NCBI GenBank assembly: GCA_002238925.1
Contig: MPNH01000012.1
Coordinates: 21,218-85,217, forward strand
Direction: 5' to 3'
Length of the DNA stretch: 64,000 nucleotides
Source: Spirochaetaceae bacterium bin103
GTDB lineage: Bacteria > Spirochaetota > Spirochaetia > SZUA-6 > Bin103
Shown here in pieces: positions 16,864 to 25,477 of this stretch. The stretch's first letter is position 1, and each line of letters starts with the position of its first letter. The notes below the pieces were generated by a model that saw nothing but the letters and a program-made list of their open reading frames with translations, had not been told where the DNA came from and ran no database searches. The position numbers and the translations under genes are program-made.

Positions 16864-17574
16864 GCCTTCAGCCCCCGCAACAGGATCAGGTGGCGCTCGC
16901 CGTCCAGGTGCGGCACCGCCAACGGGATAACCCGTGCCCGCAGCCGCGCGCCGGCCGCCTGCCGGGCGGCCGCGAGCTCACGGTGCACGGTTTCGGCGGT
17001 GCCCTGGTACAAGGCGACCGTGGACCGCGAGTGCAGCAGCGGCAGCAGTCCGGGCAGCAGGCGCGGGAGCGGCGCCACCGCGCGCCAGGTCACCACGTCC
17101 ACCGGCGCCAGCGCGGCCTCCGCCAGCGGGCGGTCCACCACCGTCAGCTCCACCGGGGCCAGCGCGCGGCGCACGTGGTTCAGAAACGCCGCCCGCCGCG
17201 TGCTGCGCTCTACCAGGATCACCCGCGTGCCGGCCAGCGCCAGGGCCAACGGCACGCCCGGCAGGCCGGCGCCGCTGCCCACGTCCAGCAGCGTGGCGCG
17301 CGGTTCCAGTTCGCGCAGCGCCGCAACCGCGGCCAAGCTGTCCAGCAGGTGGTGGGTAATCAACCGCCGCCGGTCGGCGTCCACCAGCCCGTACACCGGG
17401 TTGGCCGCCGCGATCAGATCGGCGAACCGCTGCAGCCGGCCGCGCAGGCAATGCACGCCCGGCATGGCCAGCCGGAACCGGAGCGCCGACCGGCTGCAGC
17501 CGGTCGCCCAGGCACTCGCCGCCGTCCATGCCCAGCCGGGACAGTCCGTCGTCCAACACCTCCGAGTCCGTCAT
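16860..17574 (-). CDS. rsmG: 16S rRNA (guanine527-N7)-methyltransferase RsmG, N-terminus frame-displaced
   Basis: The intact frame from ATG 17465 codes 201 residues with the SAM site LLDVGSGAGLPGVPLAL, the HHLLDSL motif before it and the C-terminal HLDGERHLILLR. The expected N-terminal helix begins at ATG 17574 (MTDSEVLDDGLSRLGMDGGE) in a different frame. The two frames are separated by an imperfect tandem duplication with a 64-bp offset (17429-17514). Deleting one copy gives a continuous, family-like protein (GECLGDRLQRFADLIAAANP). RsmG methylates G527 of 16S rRNA. The gene is coupled to uppP downstream. It is either truncated at the N-terminus or misassembled here. Confidence 0.85.
17429..17514. 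repeat. Imperfect direct repeat, 64-bp offset, inside rsmG
   Basis: GCTGCAGCCGGCCGCGCAGG at 17429 recurs as GCTGCAGCCGGTCGCCCAGG at 17493, exactly 64 bp apart. The intervening sequence breaks the rsmG frame (64 is not a multiple of 3). It does not code for anything found in RsmG proteins. Confidence 0.75.
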
Positions 17575-17640
17575 TGCCCGCACCTTGGCGCCCACGGTAC
17601 CACGGTACCCAAAACGTTCCTGCCCTCCTACAATCAGCGC

Positions 17641-18099
17641 ATGGAAAACGACACCGACCTCACCGGCCTCGACCCGGGCGCCGCCCGCGAGTACGTGCTT
17701 GGGTACATCACCGCGCTGCGCATTACCGGCAAGAAACGCCAGCGCATGGAGGCGTCCCTCAAGACCTGGGAGGAGCGCATCAAGCAGGCCACGGAAGCCG
17801 GCAACACCACGCTGCGCGACACCGCCCGCAACGAAATGCAGCGCATCCAGGACGGCCTCGGCCGGGTGGCGTTCGAGGAGTCCGAACTCAGCGCCCAGGT
17901 GGAGGTGATGAAGCGCCACCTGAAGAGCATGCAGCACGGCCCGGTAGTCAACGCCGACGCCGAAGCCCTGCTGGCACAACTCCAATCCATCACCGGCGAG
18001 CCCGACACCCTCAAGTCCGACCTCAACCGCCTCGGCGCCGAGCAACGCGCCGACGAAGAACTCGAAGCTCTCAAGCGCCGCATGGCAAAGGGCGAGTAG
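17641..18099 (+). CDS. Conserved coiled-coil protein, unknown function
   Basis: 152 residues from the ATG at 17641. The protein is almost entirely charged helix: GKKRQRMEASLKTWEERIKQ, a middle helix NEMQRIQDGLGRVAFEESEL, and a terminal helix ADEELEALKRRMAKGE. It has no cysteines, no membrane segment and no signal. The pattern suggests a dimeric or oligomeric coiled coil. It is divergent from rsmG, with only 66 bases between the two upstream starts, and no partner follows. I do not recognise a named family; short coiled-coil proteins of this type occur in spirochaete genomes. Confidence 0.6.
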   Translation: MENDTDLTGLDPGAAREYVLGYITALRITGKKRQRMEASLKTWEERIKQATEAGNTTLRDTARNEMQRIQDGLGRVAFEESELSAQVEVMKRHLKSMQHGPVVNADAEALLAQLQSITGEPDTLKSDLNRLGAEQRADEELEALKRRMAKGE

Positions 18100-18336
18100 C
18101 GCACCCGCCCGTCCCCGCTCGTCCTGAATGCGCTCCGCGCGCCGGGGCGGCTGTCCCCGCGCAGGTCGCACGCACCATCAGCGGAACAGGAGAGCCTCCT
18201 CTTCTTCTTGCTGTTCCTAGTAGCTGCGCCACGCCGCGCGATCTTGCCATCCTGGTCGCGTTGTTCTGAACACTCGCAACGTGTGCCTCGGCAAACGTGG
18301 GATATGCAGATGGAAGATGCGCCTGCCCGGTGGGCG

Positions 18337-19410
18337 TCAGATCGACTCACGGACGGGGGTAGCGCGGACCCAACTCCCCGGACTGGCGGTGCTCTCCGCG
18401 CCGCCGCGCAGCATCTGAATCACCACGCCGCGTTCCCCGGCGGCGGCACCGTCATCGTCGCCGTCAACTTGGTGCGCCTCGCCCGTGCGGCGCTCAGGCG
18501 CCCGCGCCTCTGGGTCAAGGATGGCCAGATCGGCGGCGCAACCGGGGTGGAGGCGGCCTTTTTCCGGCAGGCCGAGGAGGCGGGCCGGCTGCCAGCACAG
18601 CAGAGCGGCCAGTTCCTCCAGGGCGATGTTGCCGGCGGCCACCCCGGCCCGCCACAAGTGCGCCAGCAGTTGGCGATCCGCGACGCCTTCGTCGGCGTCC
18701 ACGCTCACCATGCGCACGGTCGGGGAGCGCACCGCCGGCCACCACTCGGCCGCCGCGCGCGGTTCGGCGAGCAGCAGGTGGGCCGGCGCCGCCACCGCGA
18801 TGCCGTTGCCCGGTTCGCCGCTGCGCTGTGCCGTGTCCAGTGCCTCCCGCATGCCGGCGGCGGTGGATGGGGCCAGGACCACGCGGCCGCCGTCGAGCGG
18901 CAGCGGCAACCCACCGACGGCGCGCTCCATGGTACGGGCATCGTCGCTCAGCACCAGCAGGGTCGCGCCACAGTGGCCGGTTACCCGCACCAGGTCGTCG
19001 TCCCAGCCCGGCTCGGTCAGGATGCCGTCGTCCACCGCGAACGTCGCGCACCCCTGGCCGAACACCGCCTCCGGCAGCACTTCCAGCTCCTGCGCCACTC
19101 CCCTGAGCAGCGGTATCGGCACCGCATCCACCGCCGGCGGCTCCTGCGCCGGAATCGCGAGACTGCGCACCACCACGCCAACCGTGGTAGCCGCAAGGCC
19201 CTCTCCCAGCACCCGCGGCACGCCCTCCCGGCACAGCACCACCGGACCCGGGAACACCAGCTTGCCGGTCAGGTTGCGCCACCCCGCCTCCTCGGCCGCA
19301 GCCGAGCGTGCCATGCGCAGCGCCCGCACCACTCCGCCGCCTACCTCCAGATCGGCCACGAACCGACCGTCGGCATGCACCACCAGACCCTGAAACAGCG
19401 TGTCGTCCAC
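18337..19410 (-). CDS. Degenerate amidohydrolase-like protein
   Basis: 357 residues. The layout is that of a dihydroorotase/dihydropyrimidinase-type amidohydrolase: an N-terminal beta-sandwich start (LFQGLVVHADGRFVADLEVG), a region at LVFPGPVVLCREG, and a C-terminal closing segment (LLGLPEKGRLHPGCAADLAILDP) that is classic for the family. The metal ligands are missing: where homologues read PGxIDxHxH there is PGPVVLCRE, and no later His pair or carbamylated Lys motif is obvious. It is also about 80-100 residues shorter than active enzymes. It is therefore probably a non-catalytic paralogue or a decaying gene, although the frame is fully open. No operon partners; it converges on the coiled-coil gene. 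Confidence 0.65.
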   Translation of the reverse strand: MDDTLFQGLVVHADGRFVADLEVGGGVVRALRMARSAAAEEAGWRNLTGKLVFPGPVVLCREGVPRVLGEGLAATTVGVVVRSLAIPAQEPPAVDAVPIPLLRGVAQELEVLPEAVFGQGCATFAVDDGILTEPGWDDDLVRVTGHCGATLLVLSDDARTMERAVGGLPLPLDGGRVVLAPSTAAGMREALDTAQRSGEPGNGIAVAAPAHLLLAEPRAAAEWWPAVRSPTVRMVSVDADEGVADRQLLAHLWRAGVAAGNIALEELAALLCWQPARLLGLPEKGRLHPGCAADLAILDPEARAPERRTGEAHQVDGDDDGAAAGERGVVIQMLRGGAESTASPGSWVRATPVRESI

Positions 19411-19776
19411 CGCCGCCGATTATACGCTGCCCGCTGCCTTCCCGGCGCGCCGCAACGTGTCCGCAGCCGGCTGATCGTCACCGAAACGGGCAGCCACCGC
19501 TCATGCCAACCGTCGCCACGCGGTGCAATTCATGTGGCCGGGCGACGGGACGCTGGTACCGCGCGGGGTCTTTCATTGGCGGTCGATACGAAACCGCCCT
19601 CACTGACCCACCGCGTCCATGTCCGGCGGTACGCTCGGCGCACGCCTGCCACCGGTTCGCGGTCCGCGAACGTGCAATCCTGCCCATTCGCCAGTTCGCG
19701 ATTGCACTACCTGTAACTATTCGACACACTATGGCCAGATACCCGCCCCGAGAGGGCACTGGGAGGAGGAAGCGCA
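19411..19776. other. Intergenic stretch between divergent genes
   Basis: 366 bases between the amidohydrolase-like gene (leftward) and the lipoprotein gene (rightward). No convincing coding frame was found. A possible -35 element TTGCAC lies at 19702-19707, about 75 bases before the lipoprotein start, but no good -10 matches it. The strong ribosome site GGGAGGAGG sits at about 19759-19767. Confidence 0.5.
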
Positions 19777-20307
19777 ATGACAAGATTCGCTTCAATCATG
19801 GGCGTCGCGACGGTCGCGACGCTGGTACTACTGTCCGGCTGCGAAGCAGCGATGGAAAAGACGGACTACGTGGAAGACTTGAAGGGGACGTGGACAATCA
19901 TGGACCTGCCCGCAATGTTTGCGCTGCCTGGCTCCACCGATGCTGTCCCGTCGATGGCCAACGTGAACGTCACGATCGCCGAGGGTGACGAGCTGAACAC
20001 GGGCACCTTCACGGTTGCGGTGACTCACAGCATAATTACTCCGCCAACAGCATTACCGCCGATCACGGCCAGCGGTACCTTCGTGGTCGACAGCAAGAAC
20101 ATTGATGTGACGGTAGATAGTATCGATGCAGGTCCTGGCGGCGGCACGCCTGCTAATTTGGCTCCCCTTGTGGGGCAAGAAATCGAGATCGGCTACACGT
20201 TCACGGACGACGACACGCTTAAGATCACGAATGACTTGCTCGCGGATTTAGGGGTAGCGCTCCCCACCGATCCGAGTATCGAACTGACAAGGAGCACAAC
20301 GCAGTAG
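19777..20307 (+). CDS. Putative lipoprotein, beta-rich, unknown function
   Basis: 176 residues. The start is an ATG preceded by a strong GGGAGGAGG ribosome site. The N-terminus is a lipoprotein signal: MTRFASIM, a hydrophobic core, then the lipobox LLSGC with the lipidated Cys at about residue 23. The mature part is acidic and beta-rich with alternating Thr/Val strands (NVNVTIAEGDELNTGTFTVAV and others) and a lipocalin-like opening DLKGTWTI. This resembles small spirochaetal surface or periplasmic lipoproteins. It has no recognised family and no operon partner; the next gene converges on it. Composition is less GC-rich than its neighbours. Confidence 0.75.
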   Translation: MTRFASIMGVATVATLVLLSGCEAAMEKTDYVEDLKGTWTIMDLPAMFALPGSTDAVPSMANVNVTIAEGDELNTGTFTVAVTHSIITPPTALPPITASGTFVVDSKNIDVTVDSIDAGPGGGTPANLAPLVGQEIEIGYTFTDDDTLKITNDLLADLGVALPTDPSIELTRSTTQ

Positions 20308-20341
20308 TCTGCGCGGTGCGGCCCGAGTGCCGGGGGTGGGG

Positions 20342-21788
20342 TTAGTAGTGCAGCGTGGTTTGGATGAACACGTTGTCCTTGGCGTCGTCCCGGCGCAGCA
20401 GGCCTACCTTGGTACTGTCGGGGCCGTCGAGCGTGAACCACAGGTTGGCGCCGGCGGCCACCGACCAGTTGTCTGATATCGCATAGCTGGCGCGCGGGGC
20501 GAGGTGCAGCGCCGACTCGGTGATGCCCCACGCCCCGGTCGTCTCCACGCTGAGCTGCTCGCGCAGGAAGCTGGTCTGCAGGCGAGCGATCAGGTACCAG
20601 TGCGACGGTTCGTCCTGGAACAGCTCGCGGTCGTGCAGCGAGCCGATGATCGACTCCAGGAACGGGCTGTACTCCGATTCCCACGCTTCCTCGTCGAACA
20701 GCACCAGCCGGTGGATCACGCCCGCGGTGGTGAAGATCTGCTGATCGCCGAGGGCAAACGGATGGTCCACCTGCAGCACGGAGCGGATCTCCGGGTTCTT
20801 GGTATCGATGCGCGACCCGTCCAGGTTGTCGGCCAGGAACTTGGCACCCACGTCCGCGGAAATCACCCATCCATCCAGCCCGATACTGGCGCCGAGGCCG
20901 ATGTTGTGCGCGCGCCGGTAGGCCGGCACGATGGTGCCCTCGATTACGTGAAACGTCCCGATCCGCTCCTTTAGATCGCTCAGGTCGATGTCCAGAATCT
21001 GGTCGCGGAAGTACGAATAGCTCAACTGCAGATCGGCCAGGAAGGTGGTGTAGGAGATGGCGCCGTGCACGGAGTGCGCGAACTCCTCGTACGGCTCCGG
21101 CGGCCGGTTGCGGAACCCCATGTCCACGTCCAGCAGGCCGAACCGGAAGTCGACGTCGATATCGTCGACGGTCACCAGGTAGGGGGCCAGCATCGGCACG
21201 TACACCAGTTCGATCGCCAGCTCGTCGGTGGGATAGGCGGTCACGTGCACCATCGGGTCGGCGCGCGGCCCCTCGAACAGGTCAACGAGCGCCGGGGCGT
21301 CGACGTTGAAGTGGTTGATCACGTCCAGCGGGCTCAGGAAATCCACCTTGCCCCAGCGCACGAACTTCTTGCCGACGTCGACGTCGAACGCGTCGAAGCG
21401 CAGCGACACGTACGCGCGGCGGATCAGGTTGTCGATATCGCGCGCCGTGAACCCGCCCGGCGCGGTCGAGAATCCGTCCTCGTCATACTGCAGGTGCGCC
21501 ACCACCTCCAGCAGGGCCGACCAGAACCCGGCCTGGTCGTAGGCTTCGAGCTGGCTCAGCGTGGTCAGCCGCACCCGGTCGTTGCTGTACAGCCGCTCCT
21601 CCGCCACGCCGCCATAGTGATCGAGCCGCACGAAGGCGCCCACCTGCACCTCCTGCGCCACCGCCGCCACCGCCCACATGGGAACGGAGCCGCACGACGC
21701 CGCCCACCGGCCCCCCCTGCGCCCCCGCCGCCAGCGCCCACAGCAGAATCCCCAGAACAACCGCCGCGCACCTGCCGCAATACCCCAT
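20342..21788 (-). CDS. Outer-membrane beta-barrel protein (DUF1302-like), N-terminus frame-displaced
   Basis: The main frame (20342-21760) codes a mature-type barrel. It opens with AQEVQVGAFVRLDHYGG and shows many alternating aromatic/polar strands (VDVGKKFVRWGKVDFLSPLD, SYSYFRDQI, SYAISDNWSVAAGANLWF), ending in a strand that closes with aromatic Tyr (FIQTTLHY), as outer-membrane proteins do. A proper signal peptide (MGYCGRCAAVVLGILLWALA) starts at 21788 in another frame. The two are joined through an imperfect 64-bp tandem duplication (21623-21742); merging the copies gives signal-AQEVQVGAF directly. It lies downstream of a LolA-like protein and an RND exporter. This trio recurs in proteobacteria and spirochaetes as an envelope lipid or hydrophobic-substrate export system. 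Confidence 0.75.
21623..21742. repeat. Imperfect direct repeat, 64-bp offset, in the OMP signal region
   Basis: The block starting GAGCCGCACGA at 21623 recurs at 21687, 64 bp later. Over about 56 aligned bases there are only about eight mismatches, and in the second copy most replace A or T by C or G, giving a C7 run. The duplication shifts the reading frame between signal peptide and barrel. Confidence 0.8.
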
Positions 21789-21794
21789 CGCCGC

Positions 21795-22568
21795 CTACCT
21801 CCGCCGCAGGTAGCGCTGGGTAAAGAACCGGTCCGGGATATCGGCAGAAAACGAGATATCCTCGAACAAGATCTCCGACACGTGGCCGGTCTGGTGGTTC
21901 AGCATCTTCAGGCGCGTCGGAAACGCGTAGCCGTCCGCCTCATACTCCTCCTCCACGATCAACTCCTTCAGCAGGTCGCCGGCCAGGTCGTAGAACACGA
22001 TGCGCTCACGCAGGAAATTGTCCTTGCGAATGAAGTGCTCCTCGCGCGAGTACCCGAACACGCGGCGCAGCTCCGGCGTGCGCCCGCGCACCTCCAGCAC
22101 GTGGTAGGCGTCGTCGTCCGCCGGCAGCAGCGCATGCTCATACTCGGTCTGGTCGCGGCTCACCATGTCGCGGAACGTGAAGTCGCTGCCCAGGAAGTAG
22201 CCGCCGCCCGATGAGCCCAGGTCGACGCGCTTGATGCGGTCCATGGCGGGCAGATAGATCCACATGCTGTCGTCGCCCTGCTCCATGTAGGAGTGCACCA
22301 ACAGTGCCATGCCGCGCACGTTGGGCGGATGGGTGAATACGAACAGCCGGTCCTCGCGCTCTTCCCCGCGTTCCTTCTGATAGGAGTCGGCGCTGATCAC
22401 GCGCTGATCGCCGTTCGGCGCGGTGATGGTCAGGGTAAGCAGACCGCTGATGTTGGGGGCCGCGCCGCGGGCGTCGGTACGCGCCGAGATATCGGCCGCG
22501 TCCTGGGCCGCCAGCGGAGCCGCCGCGGCCAACGCCGCCAGCAGCAGGGCTGCGGTTCTGAGGATCAT
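21795..22568 (-). CDS. LolA-like outer-membrane lipoprotein-sorting protein
   Basis: 257 residues, from the ATG at 22568, which has GGAGGTA just upstream and overlaps the RND stop (ATGA). The signal peptide is MILRTAALLLAALAAAAPLA, with cleavage after AAQ. The mature part follows the half-barrel LolA-like fold: repeated strands such as RLFVFTHPPNVRGMALL, DDSMWIYLPAMDRIKRVDLG, GYFLGSDFTFRDM and YEADGYAFPTRLKML. Proteins of this family occur with RND/MMPL exporters and are thought to carry hydrophobic cargo across the periplasm. The order exporter, then carrier, then outer-membrane barrel supports a single export route. Confidence 0.85.
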   Translation of the reverse strand: MILRTAALLLAALAAAAPLAAQDAADISARTDARGAAPNISGLLTLTITAPNGDQRVISADSYQKERGEEREDRLFVFTHPPNVRGMALLVHSYMEQGDDSMWIYLPAMDRIKRVDLGSSGGGYFLGSDFTFRDMVSRDQTEYEHALLPADDDAYHVLEVRGRTPELRRVFGYSREEHFIRKDNFLRERIVFYDLAGDLLKELIVEEEYEADGYAFPTRLKMLNHQTGHVSEILFEDISFSADIPDRFFTQRYLRRR

Positions 22569-24874
22569 GCTACCTCCGTGCGGGCGAGCTGCCATCCGGC
22601 TAGCAGCAGGCTCAACAGCAGAGCCCCCAGGATGGCTGCAGCGATCATTATACCGAAGTGCACGGCGCCGGAGAACGAAGACACCGCCAGCGACAGGAAC
22701 GCCACCACCGAAGTCAGGAAGCTCATGAACATCGGCACGCCGCAGCCGCGCACGATGGCGGACGCCCGGCCGATTTCGGCGGCGGTGTGGCGGACGCCCG
22801 CGGACGCTGCCGCAGCCGGCGAGGTGTGGTGCAGCGCGTTCAGCACGTGGATGGTGTAGTCCACGGTCAGGCCCAGGGTGATGGCCAGGGCGATTACCGT
22901 GTAGTCGTCGATGCGCACCCCGAAGCGGGGCGCCAGGCCGGTCACCGCGACTAGCACGGCGGCCGGCGGCACCAGGCTGAGCAGCGCCTGGCGCAGGTTG
23001 CGGAACACCGCCAGCACGGTGGCGAAGATCAGCACGGCGCTCGCCGCCAGCGCGCTCAGCCAGTTGCGGCGCAGCCGGTCGCCGTGGGCGATCAGCTCGC
23101 GCGCCGGGCCGGTAACGGCGACCTGCCACTGCTCCGGCACCTGCGCGCGGATTGCCGCCACCGCCTGCTGCAGCTCGCCCAGGGTGGCGAAGTCGCGGTA
23201 GCGCAGGATGCCGTGCACCCACACCTTCGACAGGCTGCCGTCGGCCAGCGCCGCGTAGTCGGCGGGCGTCGCCGACGCGCTGTAGAACAGCAGGTACTGC
23301 GACACGATGCGCGCGAACCGTTCCGGGTCGTCGGTGGCCGGCAGTTGGCGCGCATCCGCCTCGCCGGCGGCGAAGTAGCGGTGGATGCGCTCCACCACCG
23401 ACAGCAGCGAATGGCGATGCCCCACCGCCGGCAACTCGCCCAGGATCCGGTGCGCGGTGCGCAGGTGCTGCAGTGCTTCCGGGTGCAGAAAGGCATCCGC
23501 GGCGCCGGCGTCGATGGCCAGCGCAAACGGCACGGTGCCGGCAAAGTCACGGTTGAAGATGCCCTCCGCCTGCAGGATGGTCGATGCGGCCGGGAGCTGG
23601 TGCAGGGGATAGGGCTCCGGGGCCAGCCGGCCGATCTGCGGCAGCGCCAGCACCACCGGTACCGCCAGCAGCAGCGTCGCCGGCACGCGATGACGCGCCA
23701 GGACCAGCAGCAGGCCGACCAGCAGGCGGTGGATACGGCGCGCCGCCCCGCCGGCGGCCGCGCGCTGCCGGTCCGCGCGCAGGCGCCCCGCGGCCGGCAT
23801 CCACCACAGCGCCAGTACCAGCGCCACCGCCGCGCCGGCGCTTACCGTCACCGCCACGAAGCGGTGCACGGTGCTGCCCAGCCCGCCCAGGGCCAGGAAC
23901 CCGATCACCGTGGTGGCCGCCGTCAGCGCCAGCGGCAGGCGCAGGTAGCCGCGCGCCGCACGCCCCGAGCCGTCGCCGCGCCAGCCCAGGTGATAGCCCA
24001 TGTGGATGGCGTAGTCGCTGAACAGGCCGCCCGCCAACACCGGCGCCAGGATCAGCAGCGGGGTGCCGGTGCCCGCCGTGAGCACGAACAGCGCGCCGCC
24101 CGCCGCGGCCGCGCTCACCGTCGCCGCCAGCGCCACCAGCACGCCGCGCACACCGCCGAACGTCAGCATCAGGATCACCACGATGGCGGCGCCCACCAGC
24201 GGCAGCAGCGTGCGCAGGTCGCGCACCATCAGCCGGGCGGTCAGCTCCACCACCGGGCGCACGCCGGTGTAGTGCAGGGCGACCCCGTAGCGCTCCGCCA
24301 GCCCGCTCTGCAGCGCATCGAGCTGCGCCACCAGCACCGCCGGCGTCAGCCGCGAGCCCAGCTCCAGGTAGAACGCCGCGGTTCCGAAGTCGGCGCTCCA
24401 GTAAGGATGGATCTCCGGGAACCGCTCGTAGGCGCCGCGCAACTCGTCCGCCACCTGTGCGTCGTACCGCTCCAACAGCGCCGCCGGCACGAACGGCCGC
24501 ACCACGATGTCGAACTCCGTGGCCCGCACCACCGTGGCGCGCAGCGGCGACGAGTAGCCGCGCAGCCCCTCCATGGCGCGCAGGAACGCGTCCACCTCCG
24601 CCAGCACCGGCAGGTTGTCCGCATCCAGCCCGTCGCCCGGGCGGCCGCCGAAGTCCACCGCCACCGCCACCACGTTCTCGCCCTGCGACGGCAGCACCGC
24701 CTGGTCGGCGAGGCTCTCCACCGGCCCCGAACCCGCCGCCGGCCGCCACACCGCCGCCAGCAGCACCAGCAGCGCCGCCGCCAGAGGAACCGCCGCCAGC
24801 AGCGCCCGCCGCCCGCCGGCGCTCACCGGCGCGGCATCGTCGACCGTCAACTCCCCCGCCCGGTCAGCCGCCAC
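22565..24874 (-). CDS. RND/MMPL-family membrane transporter
   Basis: 769 residues with the duplicated RND layout. There is one N-terminal TM, a periplasmic domain (residues about 50-235), five TMs (VGAAIVVILMLTF, then LAATVSAAAAGGALFVL, and so on) with the GGLFSDYAIHMGYHL motif, then a second TM start, a second periplasmic domain (about 440-590) and five more TMs with LGLTVDYTIHVLNALHH. The Asp in each motif fits proton coupling. It is the MMPL-like single-chain type, often involved in export of lipids such as hopanoids or other hydrophobic molecules. It is the first gene of an operon with the LolA-like protein and outer-membrane protein. The substrate is unknown. Confidence 0.88.
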   Translation of the reverse strand: MAADRAGELTVDDAAPVSAGGRRALLAAVPLAAALLVLLAAVWRPAAGSGPVESLADQAVLPSQGENVVAVAVDFGGRPGDGLDADNLPVLAEVDAFLRAMEGLRGYSSPLRATVVRATEFDIVVRPFVPAALLERYDAQVADELRGAYERFPEIHPYWSADFGTAAFYLELGSRLTPAVLVAQLDALQSGLAERYGVALHYTGVRPVVELTARLMVRDLRTLLPLVGAAIVVILMLTFGGVRGVLVALAATVSAAAAGGALFVLTAGTGTPLLILAPVLAGGLFSDYAIHMGYHLGWRGDGSGRAARGYLRLPLALTAATTVIGFLALGGLGSTVHRFVAVTVSAGAAVALVLALWWMPAAGRLRADRQRAAAGGAARRIHRLLVGLLLVLARHRVPATLLLAVPVVLALPQIGRLAPEPYPLHQLPAASTILQAEGIFNRDFAGTVPFALAIDAGAADAFLHPEALQHLRTAHRILGELPAVGHRHSLLSVVERIHRYFAAGEADARQLPATDDPERFARIVSQYLLFYSASATPADYAALADGSLSKVWVHGILRYRDFATLGELQQAVAAIRAQVPEQWQVAVTGPARELIAHGDRLRRNWLSALAASAVLIFATVLAVFRNLRQALLSLVPPAAVLVAVTGLAPRFGVRIDDYTVIALAITLGLTVDYTIHVLNALHHTSPAAAASAGVRHTAAEIGRASAIVRGCGVPMFMSFLTSVVAFLSLAVSSFSGAVHFGIMIAAAILGALLLSLLLAGWQLARTEVA

Positions 24875-25010
24875 GACCCCTCACCGCTGCACTGACACCG
24901 TAAGAGTCCCTGTCCGGCGTCATCGGAACCATCATCGGAACCAATGGTGGACACACATCCCAAAATCACGCAATTGCACCGCGCAAGGCGATTTGCCTTC
25001 AAGCCTCCGG

Positions 25011-25471
25011 TTACGCGAGTGCTGCGCTCAACGGTGAGCCACACGGCATGGTCACGATCTCGTAACGTCTGTTGCGGAAACCGGCCCGCCTTTTCTCAGC
25101 TCTTGATACTGCCGGCGATGCACCTTGCCACCGTGCACCGCCACCGCGACGAATCGCACCGTGGAAATCCCCCGTACGATCTGCTCCGCCGCACCCGCTC
25201 CGGCTTGCAGTTGAGCTACGACCGACGCGGCATTGAGCTTCGTACTCTTCAGTTCCAGCGGCACCACCAGGACACCTGGGCCGCCTTCTTCCGCCGCCAG
25301 GAACAAGTAGTCGCACTTGCGGTGGTTCGGCTCCACCGGGGCTGCCGGGTGATCCATGTCGGTTACGCGATGCGGCGCGGGTGCCCCATCGGTACCGACG
25401 GAGCAACCCTGCTTGTTCATCGCCTCCGTCATGCAGCGCGCGTCAACACGCTCGTCGACTATCGCCAGCAC
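25011..25471 (-). pseudogene. Nuclease-like partner of the ATPase cassette, C-terminal frameshift
   Basis: The frame from 25471 gives a short protein with the segment HRKCDYLFLA then VVPLELKST, an Asp...Glu-x-Lys layout seen in PD-(D/E)XK-like folds, followed by SVVAQLQAGAGAAEQIV. Near 25075 the match changes frame: the natural tail (RRYEIVTMPCGSPLSAAL) is in the next frame and ends at 25011. A one-base indel therefore cuts the C-terminus. It lies six bases after the C-terminal half of the broken ATPase on the same strand, so they formed a two-gene cassette. Nuclease activity is inferred from the DYLF/ELK pattern only. Composition is lower in GC than flanking genes. Confidence 0.5.
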
Positions 25472-25477
25472 CGGCAG

